In this document: in pieces, positions 1 through 6,616 of the stretch | How positions within the stretch are numbered: position 1 is the first letter of the stretch | Layout: each line of letters starts with the position of its first letter | Assembly: GCA_009785015.1 (NCBI GenBank) | Contig: WQXD01000193.1 | Coordinates: 1 to 6,991 of the forward strand | DNA length: 6,991 nucleotides | Direction: 5' to 3' | Source: Oscillospiraceae bacterium | GTDB taxonomy: Bacteria; Bacillota_A; Clostridia; Oscillospirales; WRJC01 | The notes under the pieces: model-generated | Database searches by the model: none | Told to the model about the DNA's origin: nothing | The model's input: the letters and a program-made list of their open reading frames with translations, nothing else | Position numbers and translations under genes: made by a program

Positions 1-114
1 GAAATTCAAAATAGACTTGTCTGTGTCAATCCCCCAAATTTTATGCCCGTCGGCTTTGTATGCTTTGGCCAAAGAGCCGCCGATCAATCCCAATCCCACA
101 ATTCCTATATTCAT
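1..114 (-). CDS. tyrA: Prephenate dehydrogenase, N-terminal 38 residues (cut by window edge)
   Basis: The 38 visible codons start MNIGIVGLGLIGGSLAKAY, a Rossmann dinucleotide-binding turn (G7-x-G9-x-x-G12-G13-S14) followed by an acidic residue at the end of the second strand (Asp30 in IWGIDTD), which usually goes with NAD preference. This is the characteristic opening of prephenate dehydrogenase, which oxidatively decarboxylates prephenate to 4-hydroxyphenylpyruvate in tyrosine synthesis. The ATG (114-112) overlaps the TGA of the DAHP synthase gene (113-111) as ATGA, so translation is probably coupled, and the neighbour supports an aromatic pathway role. The rest of the gene lies outside the window, so the catalytic domain and any C-terminal ACT domain cannot be checked. 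A different NAD(P)-binding oxidoreductase is possible but less likely given the neighbour. Confidence 0.85.
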   Translation of the reverse strand, partial: MNIGIVGLGLIGGSLAKAYKADGHKIWGIDTDKSILNF

Positions 115-1115
115 GACCTCACTGCCTCCCGTATTTTTCGCACCTTTTCGGATACTTCGGCGAACTGCTCCGGCGTGAGCGACTGCGCGCCGTCACAGAG
201 CGCGTTTGCGGGGTCGTTGTGCACTTCTATCATGAGACCGTGCGCTCCGGCGGCCACCGCCGCCATTGCCATCGGTTCCACCAATCGCGCTATCCCGCAG
301 GCATGGCTGGGGTCGACCACCACCGGCAAATGCGACAGTTCCCGCAGCATCGGCACTGCCGACAGGTCAAGCGTGTTGCGGGTATAGGTTTCAAATGTGC
401 GGATACCCCGTTCGCAAAGTATGATATTGTAGTTGCCGCCCGCCATGATATATTCCGCGCTCATGAGAAGTTCCTGGAGCGTATTGGCCAATCCGCGTTT
501 GAGCAGCACGGGCTTGCGGGTCATTCCCAATTCTTTGAGCAATTCGAAATTCTGCATATTTCGCGCTCCCACCTGGATAATATCGACATGCTCGAACGCC
601 GGGAGATGGTTTGCGTTCATAATCTCGGTGACGATGGGCATACCCGTTTGTTTTTTTGCCTCAAGCAGCAATTCCACGCCGTTTGTACCCATGCCTTGGA
701 AATCATAGGGGGAAGTGCGCGGCTTGAACGCTCCGCCGCGCAGGATTGCCGCCCCGGAAGCGTGGACGCTTTCGGCGATTGAAAGGATTTGTTTTGGAGA
801 CTCCACCGAACAGGGGCCCGCCATTATCTGAAAATATGCACCGCCGATTTTCAAATCGCCGACATCGATCACGCTGTCGTCCGGGTGGAATTTGCGGTTT
901 GCGCTTTTGAACGGCTCGGAAATGCGCTTGACCGAATCGACCATTTCCAAACTTTCCAAAAGTTCCGTGTCAATTTGGCTCGTGTCGCCGATCAAACCGA
1001 TTATGGTGTGAAATTCACCCTTTGAAATATGGACGGTAAGCCCCCTGTCTTTCAGCCATTCGGTAAAATTTTCGATCTGTTCGTTTGTCGCGCTCGGTTT
1101 TAGCACTGCTATCAT
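111..1115 (-). CDS. aroF: 3-deoxy-7-phosphoheptulonate (DAHP) synthase, type I-beta with N-terminal regulatory domain
   Basis: This 334-residue protein condenses phosphoenolpyruvate and erythrose 4-phosphate to DAHP, the first step of the shikimate pathway, in the cytosol. It has the Thermotoga/Bacillus-type architecture: a ferredoxin-like (ACT-like) domain at about residues 1-72, a short linker, and a TIM-barrel core from about 93. Visible core motifs are AGPCSVES (99-106), KPRTSPYDFQG (131-141), QVGARNMQNF (181-190), LLKRG (204-208), CERGIRTFE (234-242) and VDPSHA (267-272). The expected metal ligands are present as Cys102, His271, Glu297 and Asp308. The N-terminal HISKG (29-33) matches the segment that binds feedback tyrosine in the Thermotoga enzyme, so tyrosine inhibition is likely by inference. 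The ATG at 1115 follows AAAGGAGAG with good spacing. It lies downstream of a terminator, with tyrA overlapping its stop. Confidence 0.96.
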   Translation of the reverse strand: MIAVLKPSATNEQIENFTEWLKDRGLTVHISKGEFHTIIGLIGDTSQIDTELLESLEMVDSVKRISEPFKSANRKFHPDDSVIDVGDLKIGGAYFQIMAGPCSVESPKQILSIAESVHASGAAILRGGAFKPRTSPYDFQGMGTNGVELLLEAKKQTGMPIVTEIMNANHLPAFEHVDIIQVGARNMQNFELLKELGMTRKPVLLKRGLANTLQELLMSAEYIMAGGNYNIILCERGIRTFETYTRNTLDLSAVPMLRELSHLPVVVDPSHACGIARLVEPMAMAAVAAGAHGLMIEVHNDPANALCDGAQSLTPEQFAEVSEKVRKIREAVRS

Positions 1116-1165
1116 ACGCTGTTTCTCTCCTTTAAAAATTTACAATTATTTTGCCGACGACAAAA

Positions 1166-1197
1166 GTCCCCGAGCAAGTTTTGGCTTGCTCAGGGAC
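1166..1197 (-). terminator. Rho-independent terminator ending the folD-fchA surface-protein operon
   Basis: Arms 1166-1178 and 1185-1197 form a 13-bp stem around a 6-base loop. On the minus strand the single non-Watson-Crick position is a G-U wobble, whereas on the plus strand it is a C-A mismatch. The minus strand also has TTTT right after the stem (1165-1162), while the plus strand has no T run. It lies 19 bases past the stop of the surface-protein gene (1217) and before aroF (1115). The U run is short, so some read-through into aroF is possible. Confidence 0.8.
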
Positions 1198-1216
1198 GAA
1201 AATGACATTTATAAAT

Positions 1217-2119
1217 CTATTTCCCTTGAACCCTTTTTTTGAGCGCGAGCAAAAACGCTCCCGCGGCCGCGGTCATTCCGAAGAAAATCACAGTTGCGGC
1301 GTCGCCGGTAGTCGGGGCTGCGACGGGGGGAGGGGTTTCCGCAGGCGCCGGCGCGACTTCGGCAGGCGCGGCGGGCTCAGGTGCGGGTTCCGGCTCGGGC
1401 TCGGGTTCCGGTATGACTTCTTCCCAGACGACCGGCTGCCCGTTTATGCTCTTTATCAGAAGCTCATAGGCATGGTCTTCTTCTCCCGAGCAATAGGTGG
1501 TTATTTCCAAATAGGCCATGTCGTCGGAGAACAGAGCCAAAAGGTCGTCATGCACCCCGGGGTGCTCTTCGCCGTTCATATAGAAGTAATAACCGTCCGC
1601 TTGTCTTTTGACCTCCACAATGAGAGTGCAGTTCGTTACGTCGGCGACTTCCACCGCCAATCTGCCCGTGCCCGAAAACGTGTTATCCACCGTGCTCTGA
1701 TAACCTTCAAAGCCGATCTCTTCTTCGTTGGCCGGCCGGATGAGCGAAATGAAACCTGAAGTGGATTCCGGGTTGTCATGCCACATCGGCAAAGGATTGT
1801 TGAAGAAGTTGAGGGCGATCCAGGCGTCCCCGCCTACGGGGGATCTTCTTATGTCGAATTCAATTTTGAAACCGTCGAGCTTTATCTTCTCGTTGTAAAC
1901 TATGCCGAACCTCGTGGTCTCGTCCGAATCGTCGGGTGTGTGCGTGTAGTTTGCTATGTTTACGATAAGCCCTCCGGGCGACTCTTCGAGCATCGGCATC
2001 ATCTGCCGTTCTTCATGGTAGAACGTCAGCCATTTTTCGATACCCGCCGCGCCGACCGTCATCGTAAGCAGGGAAACGAGCAGTGAAATCGCGATGAAAA
2101 GCAAAAACATTTTTTTCAT
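1217..2119 (-). CDS. Secreted, C-terminally anchored surface protein with lectin-like domain and Glu-Pro stalk
   Basis: This is a 300-residue exported protein of unknown function. Residues 1-25 form a signal peptide (MKKM, a hydrophobic core, and an A-x-A type site near VGAA). Residues about 27-232 are a beta-rich domain. Its GGDAWIALNFF (97-107), TLIVEVKRQADGYYFYMNGEE (165-185) and YLEITTYCSG (203-212) stretches resemble concanavalin A-like lectin/glucanase sandwiches, a fold guess made by eye. Residues 237-269 are a Pro/Glu/Ala stalk starting with an EP repeat. The end is APTTGD (268-273), a hydrophobic span at 274-293 and the tail KKRVQGK, which together look like a sortase sorting signal of the xPxTG-D kind. 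No sortase gene is visible. It starts at ATG 2119 after AAAGGAGA and is the last gene before the terminator. It may bind a carbohydrate at the cell surface. Confidence 0.8.
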   Translation of the reverse strand: MKKMFLLFIAISLLVSLLTMTVGAAGIEKWLTFYHEERQMMPMLEESPGGLIVNIANYTHTPDDSDETTRFGIVYNEKIKLDGFKIEFDIRRSPVGGDAWIALNFFNNPLPMWHDNPESTSGFISLIRPANEEEIGFEGYQSTVDNTFSGTGRLAVEVADVTNCTLIVEVKRQADGYYFYMNGEEHPGVHDDLLALFSDDMAYLEITTYCSGEEDHAYELLIKSINGQPVVWEEVIPEPEPEPEPAPEPAAPAEVAPAPAETPPPVAAPTTGDAATVIFFGMTAAAGAFLLALKKRVQGK

Positions 2120-2150
2120 AAACTTGATTCTCCTTTGATTTTAATTATTT

Positions 2151-2762
2151 TTAATTTTGTAGCTCATTGGTTATTTGTTCGCGGATTTTTTCGCATCTGC
2201 TCACGGCGCCGCTCAAAACGGATTCGGCCTCGGCGTTTAATTTGCCGGCATAATCGCGGTTTTTCATCATTTTTGTGTTTATGTACACATTCATGGCGGC
2301 CCCTTGGGCGGCTGCGCGGGAACTGACGGCCGCGATGCCGACGTCGCTGATTACGAGCTTTGAGCCCTTTTGGGCGAGTTCTTCGGCAATTTCGGCGATG
2401 CGCGCGCTCTCCCGGAGTATCTCCATGGGAACCCGGCAGGCCCCTTTCAGCGCTTCCTCGAGGATCTGCTCCCGCTCCGCTTTGTCCCTCGGTAGCGTGT
2501 AAGCCGCGGCGAGCGGCGCGAACGCTTTTGCGTCCTCCCCGATCAGCTCCGTCAGTTTTTGGGCCGATTCCGAGGCGCGCGATATGATATCCTCTATATC
2601 CGCCTGAAACTGCTCATATTTCTTTTTGCCCGAAGTGAGGTTTGCAGCCATAAGACAGAGCGCCGCCCCGAGCGCCCCGATCAGCGCGCTCGCCCCGCCC
2701 CCTCCGGGAGAGGGTTCGGAGGACGACAAACCGGCGACAAAGCCTCGCAGGGTCTGTTCCAT
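2151..2762 (-). CDS. fchA: Methenyltetrahydrofolate cyclohydrolase (cyclodeaminase/cyclohydrolase family)
   Basis: This 203-residue, all-helical protein belongs to the FTCD C-terminal (formiminotransferase-cyclodeaminase) family and has the usual length for stand-alone members. The signature PSPGGGGASA (17-26) near the N-terminus is the conserved folate-binding glycine-rich segment, followed by AANLTSGKKKYE (39-50). Conserved later segments are VPMEILRESARIAEIA and SDVGIAA with AAMNVYINTKMM. It most likely hydrolyses 5,10-methenyl-THF to 10-formyl-THF. The formimino-THF cyclodeaminase reaction is the alternative, but no histidine-degradation genes are present and folD is two genes upstream. 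Upstream of the ATG is GAAAGGAAA, with a spacing of about 13 bases that is rather long. It follows the solute-binding lipoprotein gene by 25 bases. Confidence 0.9.
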   Translation of the reverse strand: MEQTLRGFVAGLSSSEPSPGGGGASALIGALGAALCLMAANLTSGKKKYEQFQADIEDIISRASESAQKLTELIGEDAKAFAPLAAAYTLPRDKAEREQILEEALKGACRVPMEILRESARIAEIAEELAQKGSKLVISDVGIAAVSSRAAAQGAAMNVYINTKMMKNRDYAGKLNAEAESVLSGAVSRCEKIREQITNELQN

Positions 2763-2787
2763 ACTTTATAAAATTTCCTTTCGCAAA

Positions 2788-4251
2788 TCAATAGGCCAGC
2801 TCCAAAGCGGCGAGCGCCTTGTCGATTTCCTTGACCATCTGGGTCTCGACTTTTTCCAAGCGGGAAGAGAGGTTGCGGTCGTTTTTTGAAAACATATCGA
2901 CGAATACGCCGTCCCGCAGCTTGCTGCACCAAATGGAATCCCCCAAATCGATCACGCGGTGCTTGAAAATTATATCCAGCATTTCGGAGCTCTCTTCGTC
3001 GCGCGCGTGCTTGGTCTTCAGGCTCACTTCGTAATACGCCGGTATGACGTAATTAAGGGATTCGCACGCCAAAACCTCTATCACCGCCCCCGCGGTCTCG
3101 GGGTCGGGCACGGTGGAGGGCACGATAAAGGGGAAACAGCCTTCCATGCGGGTATAATAATTGTCCTGCTGCTCCGTGTATTTCGGGTACGGCACAATGC
3201 CGAAATCGGTTTCCATTCCGCGTATGTCCTCGACCATTTTGAAGGTATTGTTGAAAAACAAAGCCCGGTTGTCCATGAATATCCTGTCGTGGACCTCGCT
3301 GAAGTTGCTCCTGTCCGATTTGTTTTGGTACCATGAGTTGTTGTCGTAATTTATGGCAAATATCGTATCTATGACAGAAGCGAATTTTTCGTCTTTTGTC
3401 AGGGTGAATTCGGGCAGGCCGCCCCCGGTTTTAGCGACCGTTTCGACATCTGCGGCCACCCAAAAACAGGGCAGCACATACTTCACCATCGAGACGAGCC
3501 CGTACATGTCGTTTTCGTCCATTTTGCCGTTTCCGTCGACGTCGCGCGTGACCGATTTTACCATTTCCGCGTATTTGTCGAAAGTCCAGCCTCCGCTTTT
3601 GACAAGGCCGTAAGGGCTCTCCAATTCGAGTTCCGTTACCAGTTTCTTGTTGAACAGCAGCACATGGATCAAATCATACGTGGTTATGTCCACCGCCCCC
3701 ACCGGAAACAGGATCAGATTCCCGAAAGTGAACGCCTGAGTCAGCCCGGAGTCCCAGTACGGTTTGTCCAGATCGATATACCGGCCGTATTCGTGAAACT
3801 TATACCCCAGTCCCTCCACAAAATAGCCGAACATGGGATCGCACCAGCCGGTGACAAAGTCATAATCGTCGTAGCCCGATTTTACGGATTTTCTTATCTT
3901 GCTGTAGTCTTCGGTTTCGGATATGGTGATGTTGAACCTTCCCTCCACCACCCTGTTGCGGCGGTAGATGTTGTCATTTACGAGATCGCCCGTTTCTTCC
4001 TCTATATTCACCAATCCATGCCAGGCATGGTTTTCGCCGCTCGACAAAACCCTGAATTCATACCCGCCCAAATCCATTTCGGGCACGTCGTCCGTGACCT
4101 TTGGATTTTGCGCCTCCGGGCTTTGGGCCTCGGCCGCATCCTGCAGGGCGCCGGTAGTGCCTGTCTTTTCCGCGCCGGGGGAAGCGTCGCCGCACGCCGC
4201 GAAAACAAACGCCGCAAAGACAGTCAAAACAAGCGAAAACAGTTTTTTCAT
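2788..4251 (-). CDS. Extracellular solute-binding lipoprotein (ABC-type family 1-like), orphan
   Basis: This 487-residue protein has a lipoprotein signal peptide with lipobox FAAC (17-20; Phe at -3 is less usual than Leu), so Cys20 would be lipidated. An acidic, Ala/Pro-rich linker runs to about residue 58. The mature domain from LGGYEFRVLSSGENHAW resembles the large solute-binding proteins common in Clostridia, with the hinge-region pattern SGGWTFDKYAEMVKS (219-233) and an EF-hand-like loop at 237-248 (Asp237, Asp239, Asn241, Lys243, Asp245, Asp248) that probably binds calcium. The family mostly binds sugars or oligosaccharides outside the membrane, but the ligand cannot be read from sequence. 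Its ATG overlaps the folD stop as ATGA, and no permease or ATPase gene is in the window. It could deliver ligand to a distant transporter or act as a sensor or binding protein. Confidence 0.85.
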   Translation of the reverse strand: MKKLFSLVLTVFAAFVFAACGDASPGAEKTGTTGALQDAAEAQSPEAQNPKVTDDVPEMDLGGYEFRVLSSGENHAWHGLVNIEEETGDLVNDNIYRRNRVVEGRFNITISETEDYSKIRKSVKSGYDDYDFVTGWCDPMFGYFVEGLGYKFHEYGRYIDLDKPYWDSGLTQAFTFGNLILFPVGAVDITTYDLIHVLLFNKKLVTELELESPYGLVKSGGWTFDKYAEMVKSVTRDVDGNGKMDENDMYGLVSMVKYVLPCFWVAADVETVAKTGGGLPEFTLTKDEKFASVIDTIFAINYDNNSWYQNKSDRSNFSEVHDRIFMDNRALFFNNTFKMVEDIRGMETDFGIVPYPKYTEQQDNYYTRMEGCFPFIVPSTVPDPETAGAVIEVLACESLNYVIPAYYEVSLKTKHARDEESSEMLDIIFKHRVIDLGDSIWCSKLRDGVFVDMFSKNDRNLSSRLEKVETQMVKEIDKALAALELAY

Positions 4252-5102
4252 AAAATTTCCCTCACATCCCGCATCGCGCTTTTTACCGTATTCTTCAATA
4301 AAACGCAGCTCGTGACCGCTCCGACCCCTCCGGGCGCCGGCGTCATCGCCGCCACGCGGCCCTCGAGCGCCTCATAATCCGCGTCGCCGCAGAGCCTGCC
4401 CCCGGCCATATTAACGCCCACATCGATCACGATCTGGCCGGGATGCGTAAAATCCGCCCCTACCATCTTCGGCGAACCCGCGCAGGCTATCAGTATATCC
4501 GCCCTGCGGCATTCCGCCGCGAGATCTTGCGTTTTTGTATGGCATATGGTTATCGTCGCGTCTCTTTGCAACAGAAGCATCGCCAGCGGCCTTCCAACAA
4601 TCAGGCTGCGCCCGATGACCGTTATCTTTTTGCCCGCCGTTTTGATGCCGTAGAAATCCAAAAGCTCGATCACGGCCCGGGCGGTGCAGGGCGCGTACCC
4701 TTCAGAACCGCCTTCGTAGACAAAGGCGCTGCTGGCGCTTCCCATTCCGTCGACGTCTTTTTTCGGGGCGATCAGCCGCTTCGGGCCCTCATCCGACAAA
4801 TGGCCCGGCAGGGGGCGGAAAATCAATATTCCGTGCACCGAATCGTCGGCATTCAGTTTGACCAAGGTTTGATCCAAGGTATCCTGCGCCGCGTCAGCGG
4901 GCAGCCCGGCTGTTTCAACTGCGGCGCCCGCGGCCGAAAAGCGCTTTATTATGCTTTTTTCATAGGAGACGTCGTCCTCCCGCCCGCCGAGCCGTACCAC
5001 TGCGAGTTTCGGGATTATCTGCCTTTGGCCAAGTTCTTCCACTTGCCTTTTTATCTGCGCCATAAGCGCGTCCGCGACCGGTATGCCCCGCAATTTTTGC
5101 AT
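4248..5102 (-). CDS. folD: Methylenetetrahydrofolate dehydrogenase (FolD family), probably lacking cyclohydrolase activity
   Basis: This 284-residue FolD-family protein has normal length and a two-domain layout. Conserved motifs are KDVDGMGS (115-122), YAPCTARAV (136-144), the Rossmann segment IGRSLIVGRPLAMLLL (163-178), ATITICHTKT (182-191) and TPAPGGVGAVT (254-264). It oxidises 5,10-methylene-THF to 5,10-methenyl-THF with NAD(P). In bifunctional FolD the cyclohydrolase step uses a Tyr-x-x-x-Lys motif and a Gln in VQLPLP. Here the segment is SYEKSIIKR (46-54), with Tyr47 but Ile51 at the Lys position, and IFRPLP (94-99), with Phe95 at the Gln position; the aspartate (Asp118) is kept. This suggests a monofunctional dehydrogenase, with cyclohydrolase supplied by FchA in the same operon. 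ATG 5102 follows AAGGAG. The gene starts 22 bases after the isomerase gene and overlaps the lipoprotein gene by 4 bases. Confidence 0.93.
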   Translation of the reverse strand: MQKLRGIPVADALMAQIKRQVEELGQRQIIPKLAVVRLGGREDDVSYEKSIIKRFSAAGAAVETAGLPADAAQDTLDQTLVKLNADDSVHGILIFRPLPGHLSDEGPKRLIAPKKDVDGMGSASSAFVYEGGSEGYAPCTARAVIELLDFYGIKTAGKKITVIGRSLIVGRPLAMLLLQRDATITICHTKTQDLAAECRRADILIACAGSPKMVGADFTHPGQIVIDVGVNMAGGRLCGDADYEALEGRVAAMTPAPGGVGAVTSCVLLKNTVKSAMRDVREIL

Positions 5103-5124
5103 TTATTCTCCTTATGTTGCCGCC

Positions 5125-5937
5125 TCAATTCCAAACTTCGTCCAATTCGTCGGGCATGAGAAGCGGGCGCATGTATTTTATCGTGTAATCTATGCCCCAT
5201 TCGCCCCTGCGCCCGGTCCAGTATCCGGAATGCGGCTCTATGCTGAGGCCCCCCGTGTATCTGTTGGTGTACAGCATATCCATAACCGCGCCCCATTGTA
5301 TCATGTCGAGTCCGGCGGGGGCATTGTCATACACATGGCCGTCGATTTTTACCACGCCCTTTATGTGCACGTGGCGCACATATTTCCCGAAGTCGCGCAG
5401 TTCCGCCAGATAATCGCGGTTTCCCTCCGCGGCATGCGAGGGGTCGTATTTTATGCCGAGGCCTTCGACCCGGGGCAGGATTTTAGACCATGCCTCCGGG
5501 CTCGTGACAAAGTTGTCCCAGGAGCAGTTATACACCGCCACTTTGACGCCTTTCTGTTGTCCGTATTGTACGAGCTCCGCCAGGTAGGCGGCGGCCGTGT
5601 CGATGTTTTCGTCAAAACTTTTGGAATTTACATAGTTTACGCCGCAGTTGAACACCGGGCAGCCGATTTTTGCCGCTGCGCCGATGAGCGCGAGATCGGA
5701 TTGTTTCGCCGCTTCGTTTATGCTCCCGTCGGGACAAATGCGCATACCGCTCCAGCGCCCCAGCGAGCCCGCCGGTATTTTGTACTGCGCGGCCCATTTT
5801 TTTATATCTTCCGTTTTGGGCAGAAAATCGGCGGCGGCGCCGTCGTCGTTTACGCAGAATTCCAAAAAATCCAAGCCTTTTTTTGACGCGTAAGCAAAGC
5901 TCTCTTCATTCCAATCTTTGATTATTCCCAATTTCAC
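5125..5937 (-). CDS. Sugar phosphate isomerase/epimerase-like TIM-barrel protein
   Basis: This 270-residue cytosolic protein belongs to the xylose isomerase-like TIM-barrel (AP endonuclease 2) superfamily. It begins with the strand-1 pattern MKLGIIKDW and GLDFLEFCVN (21-30). Barrel-end segments matching the family metal site are IKYDPSHA (162-169; Asp165, His168), VRHVHIKG (187-194; His189, His191) and LSIEPHSGYW (231-240; Glu234). The segment that usually carries the first ligand as Glu-Asn reads VAVYNCSWDNF (133-143), so Tyr136 stands where Glu is expected. Relatives isomerise or epimerise sugars, inositol derivatives or hydroxypyruvate; the substrate here is unknown. The start is GTG at 5937, supported by a strong GGGGAGGAA 8 bases upstream. 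It lies between the lipoprotein gene and folD with 22-base gaps on both sides. Confidence 0.85.
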   Translation of the reverse strand: MKLGIIKDWNEESFAYASKKGLDFLEFCVNDDGAAADFLPKTEDIKKWAAQYKIPAGSLGRWSGMRICPDGSINEAAKQSDLALIGAAAKIGCPVFNCGVNYVNSKSFDENIDTAAAYLAELVQYGQQKGVKVAVYNCSWDNFVTSPEAWSKILPRVEGLGIKYDPSHAAEGNRDYLAELRDFGKYVRHVHIKGVVKIDGHVYDNAPAGLDMIQWGAVMDMLYTNRYTGGLSIEPHSGYWTGRRGEWGIDYTIKYMRPLLMPDELDEVWN

Positions 5938-5945
5938 AGCTGTTA

Positions 5946-5954
5946 TTCCTCCCC
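5946..5954 (-). promoter_or_regulatory. Strong ribosome binding site fixing a GTG start
   Basis: On the minus strand this reads GGGGAGGAA, close to the ideal anti-16S match, and ends 8 bases before a GTG at 5937-5935. It decides the start of the isomerase-like gene: the encoded KLGIIKDW that follows is the normal first beta strand of the barrel, and no ATG sits in a comparable position. Confidence 0.75.
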
Positions 5955-5959
5955 TGCCG

Positions 5960-6616
5960 TCAGTTTAAAATATAATAAAAAGTGACGCCGGTGTAACCCT
6001 TGTTTACCGCCCCGTCGGGATTGTATTGGTTGGAAGGGTATAAATCCCATTCCTCATTGCCGGTAAAGGCGGGGGTTATCATTAGGCAGTCGTCATTCGG
6101 AACCAAATCGGGGAAATCTCCCGCCGCCGTGCCGAAGTCGTACCACTTGTCGCCATCTTTCACTTCCGAGCTCACGATCCGGTAGGACACGCCGGCCTTC
6201 AATTCGATGGGCGCGGGCAGCTGCGCGGTTTTGAAGCCGAGGGAGTCAAGGGGCGAATCCGGCTTGACCTCCGCGCTCACAAGCAGGGATTCCGAAGCCA
6301 CGTCCCAGATGCGGATGATGTGGGAGTCGTTCATCTCGCCGTTTTGCGGACGGCCCACTGCCGATACGGTCATGTCGGCGAGGCATTCGAATTCATAGCC
6401 GACCGAACCCGAATAGTCGTTGCGTTCGCCGGTGGCGGCTTCTTTCATGAAAGATTTCGGCTGCGGCCCCGCGTCTTCGCCTCCGCCGCCGTCGGCGTCG
6501 TTTTTGCCCGCGTCGCCGCCGGAGGCTTTGTCCTCGCACGAAGTCAGAGAAAACACGGCTGTCAGGCATGTCAGAGAGATGATCAGCAGTACGGAAATGA
6601 GTTTTTTGATGTTCAT
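5960..6616 (-). CDS. Small surface lipoprotein with a DUF4082-like beta-sandwich domain
   Basis: This 218-residue protein has a lipoprotein signal (MNIKK, hydrophobic stretch, lipobox LTSC at 24-27), so Cys27 is the probable lipidation site. A Gly/Asp-rich low-complexity linker runs from about 31 to 52. The remainder is one beta-rich domain. The order GYEFECLADMTVSAVGRP (73-90), a polar HIIRIWD, PIELKAGVSYRIVSSE and DGDKWYDFG resembles the DUF4082-type modules of secreted bacterial enzymes, a resemblance recalled from family patterns rather than searched. No catalytic motif is visible, so a carbohydrate- or polymer-binding role outside the cell is a reasonable inference. ATG 6616 follows AAAAAGGAAG. 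It is probably the first gene of the operon: an AT-rich promoter region and a terminator of the preceding gene lie upstream, and the isomerase-like gene starts 22 bases after its stop. Confidence 0.75.
   Translation of the reverse strand: MNIKKLISVLLIISLTCLTAVFSLTSCEDKASGGDAGKNDADGGGGEDAGPQPKSFMKEAATGERNDYSGSVGYEFECLADMTVSAVGRPQNGEMNDSHIIRIWDVASESLLVSAEVKPDSPLDSLGFKTAQLPAPIELKAGVSYRIVSSEVKDGDKWYDFGTAAGDFPDLVPNDDCLMITPAFTGNEEWDLYPSNQYNPDGAVNKGYTGVTFYYILN

Noticed and set aside
1261..1272. CCGCGGCCGCGG palindrome as a possible site
   Set aside because: It encodes the alanine-rich membrane anchor of the surface protein; explained by GC-rich alanine codons.
1239..1469. Plus-strand frame with an Ala/Gly/Ser-rich, GSGSG-repeat translation
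   Set aside because: It is the antisense shadow of the Pro/Glu/Ala stalk of the surface protein; no ribosome site and no plausible protein features.
1556..1567. Perfect 12-base palindrome CACCCCGGGGTG
   Set aside because: It lies inside the surface-protein coding region at ordinary codons (HPGV), with no T run or nearby gene end; likely chance in GC-rich coding DNA.
4016..4030. Inverted repeat CCATGCC/GGCATGG with one central base
   Set aside because: Inside the solute-binding lipoprotein gene, encoding the conserved AWHG segment; no sign of a terminator or operator.
3664..4377. Long plus-strand open frame of 237 codons
   Set aside because: It lies antisense to the well-supported lipoprotein gene and folD, crosses both, and encodes nothing recognisable; codon-bias shadow.
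5083..5886. Plus-strand open frame of 267 codons
   Set aside because: Antisense to the isomerase-like gene, whose barrel motifs, start and ribosome site are clear.
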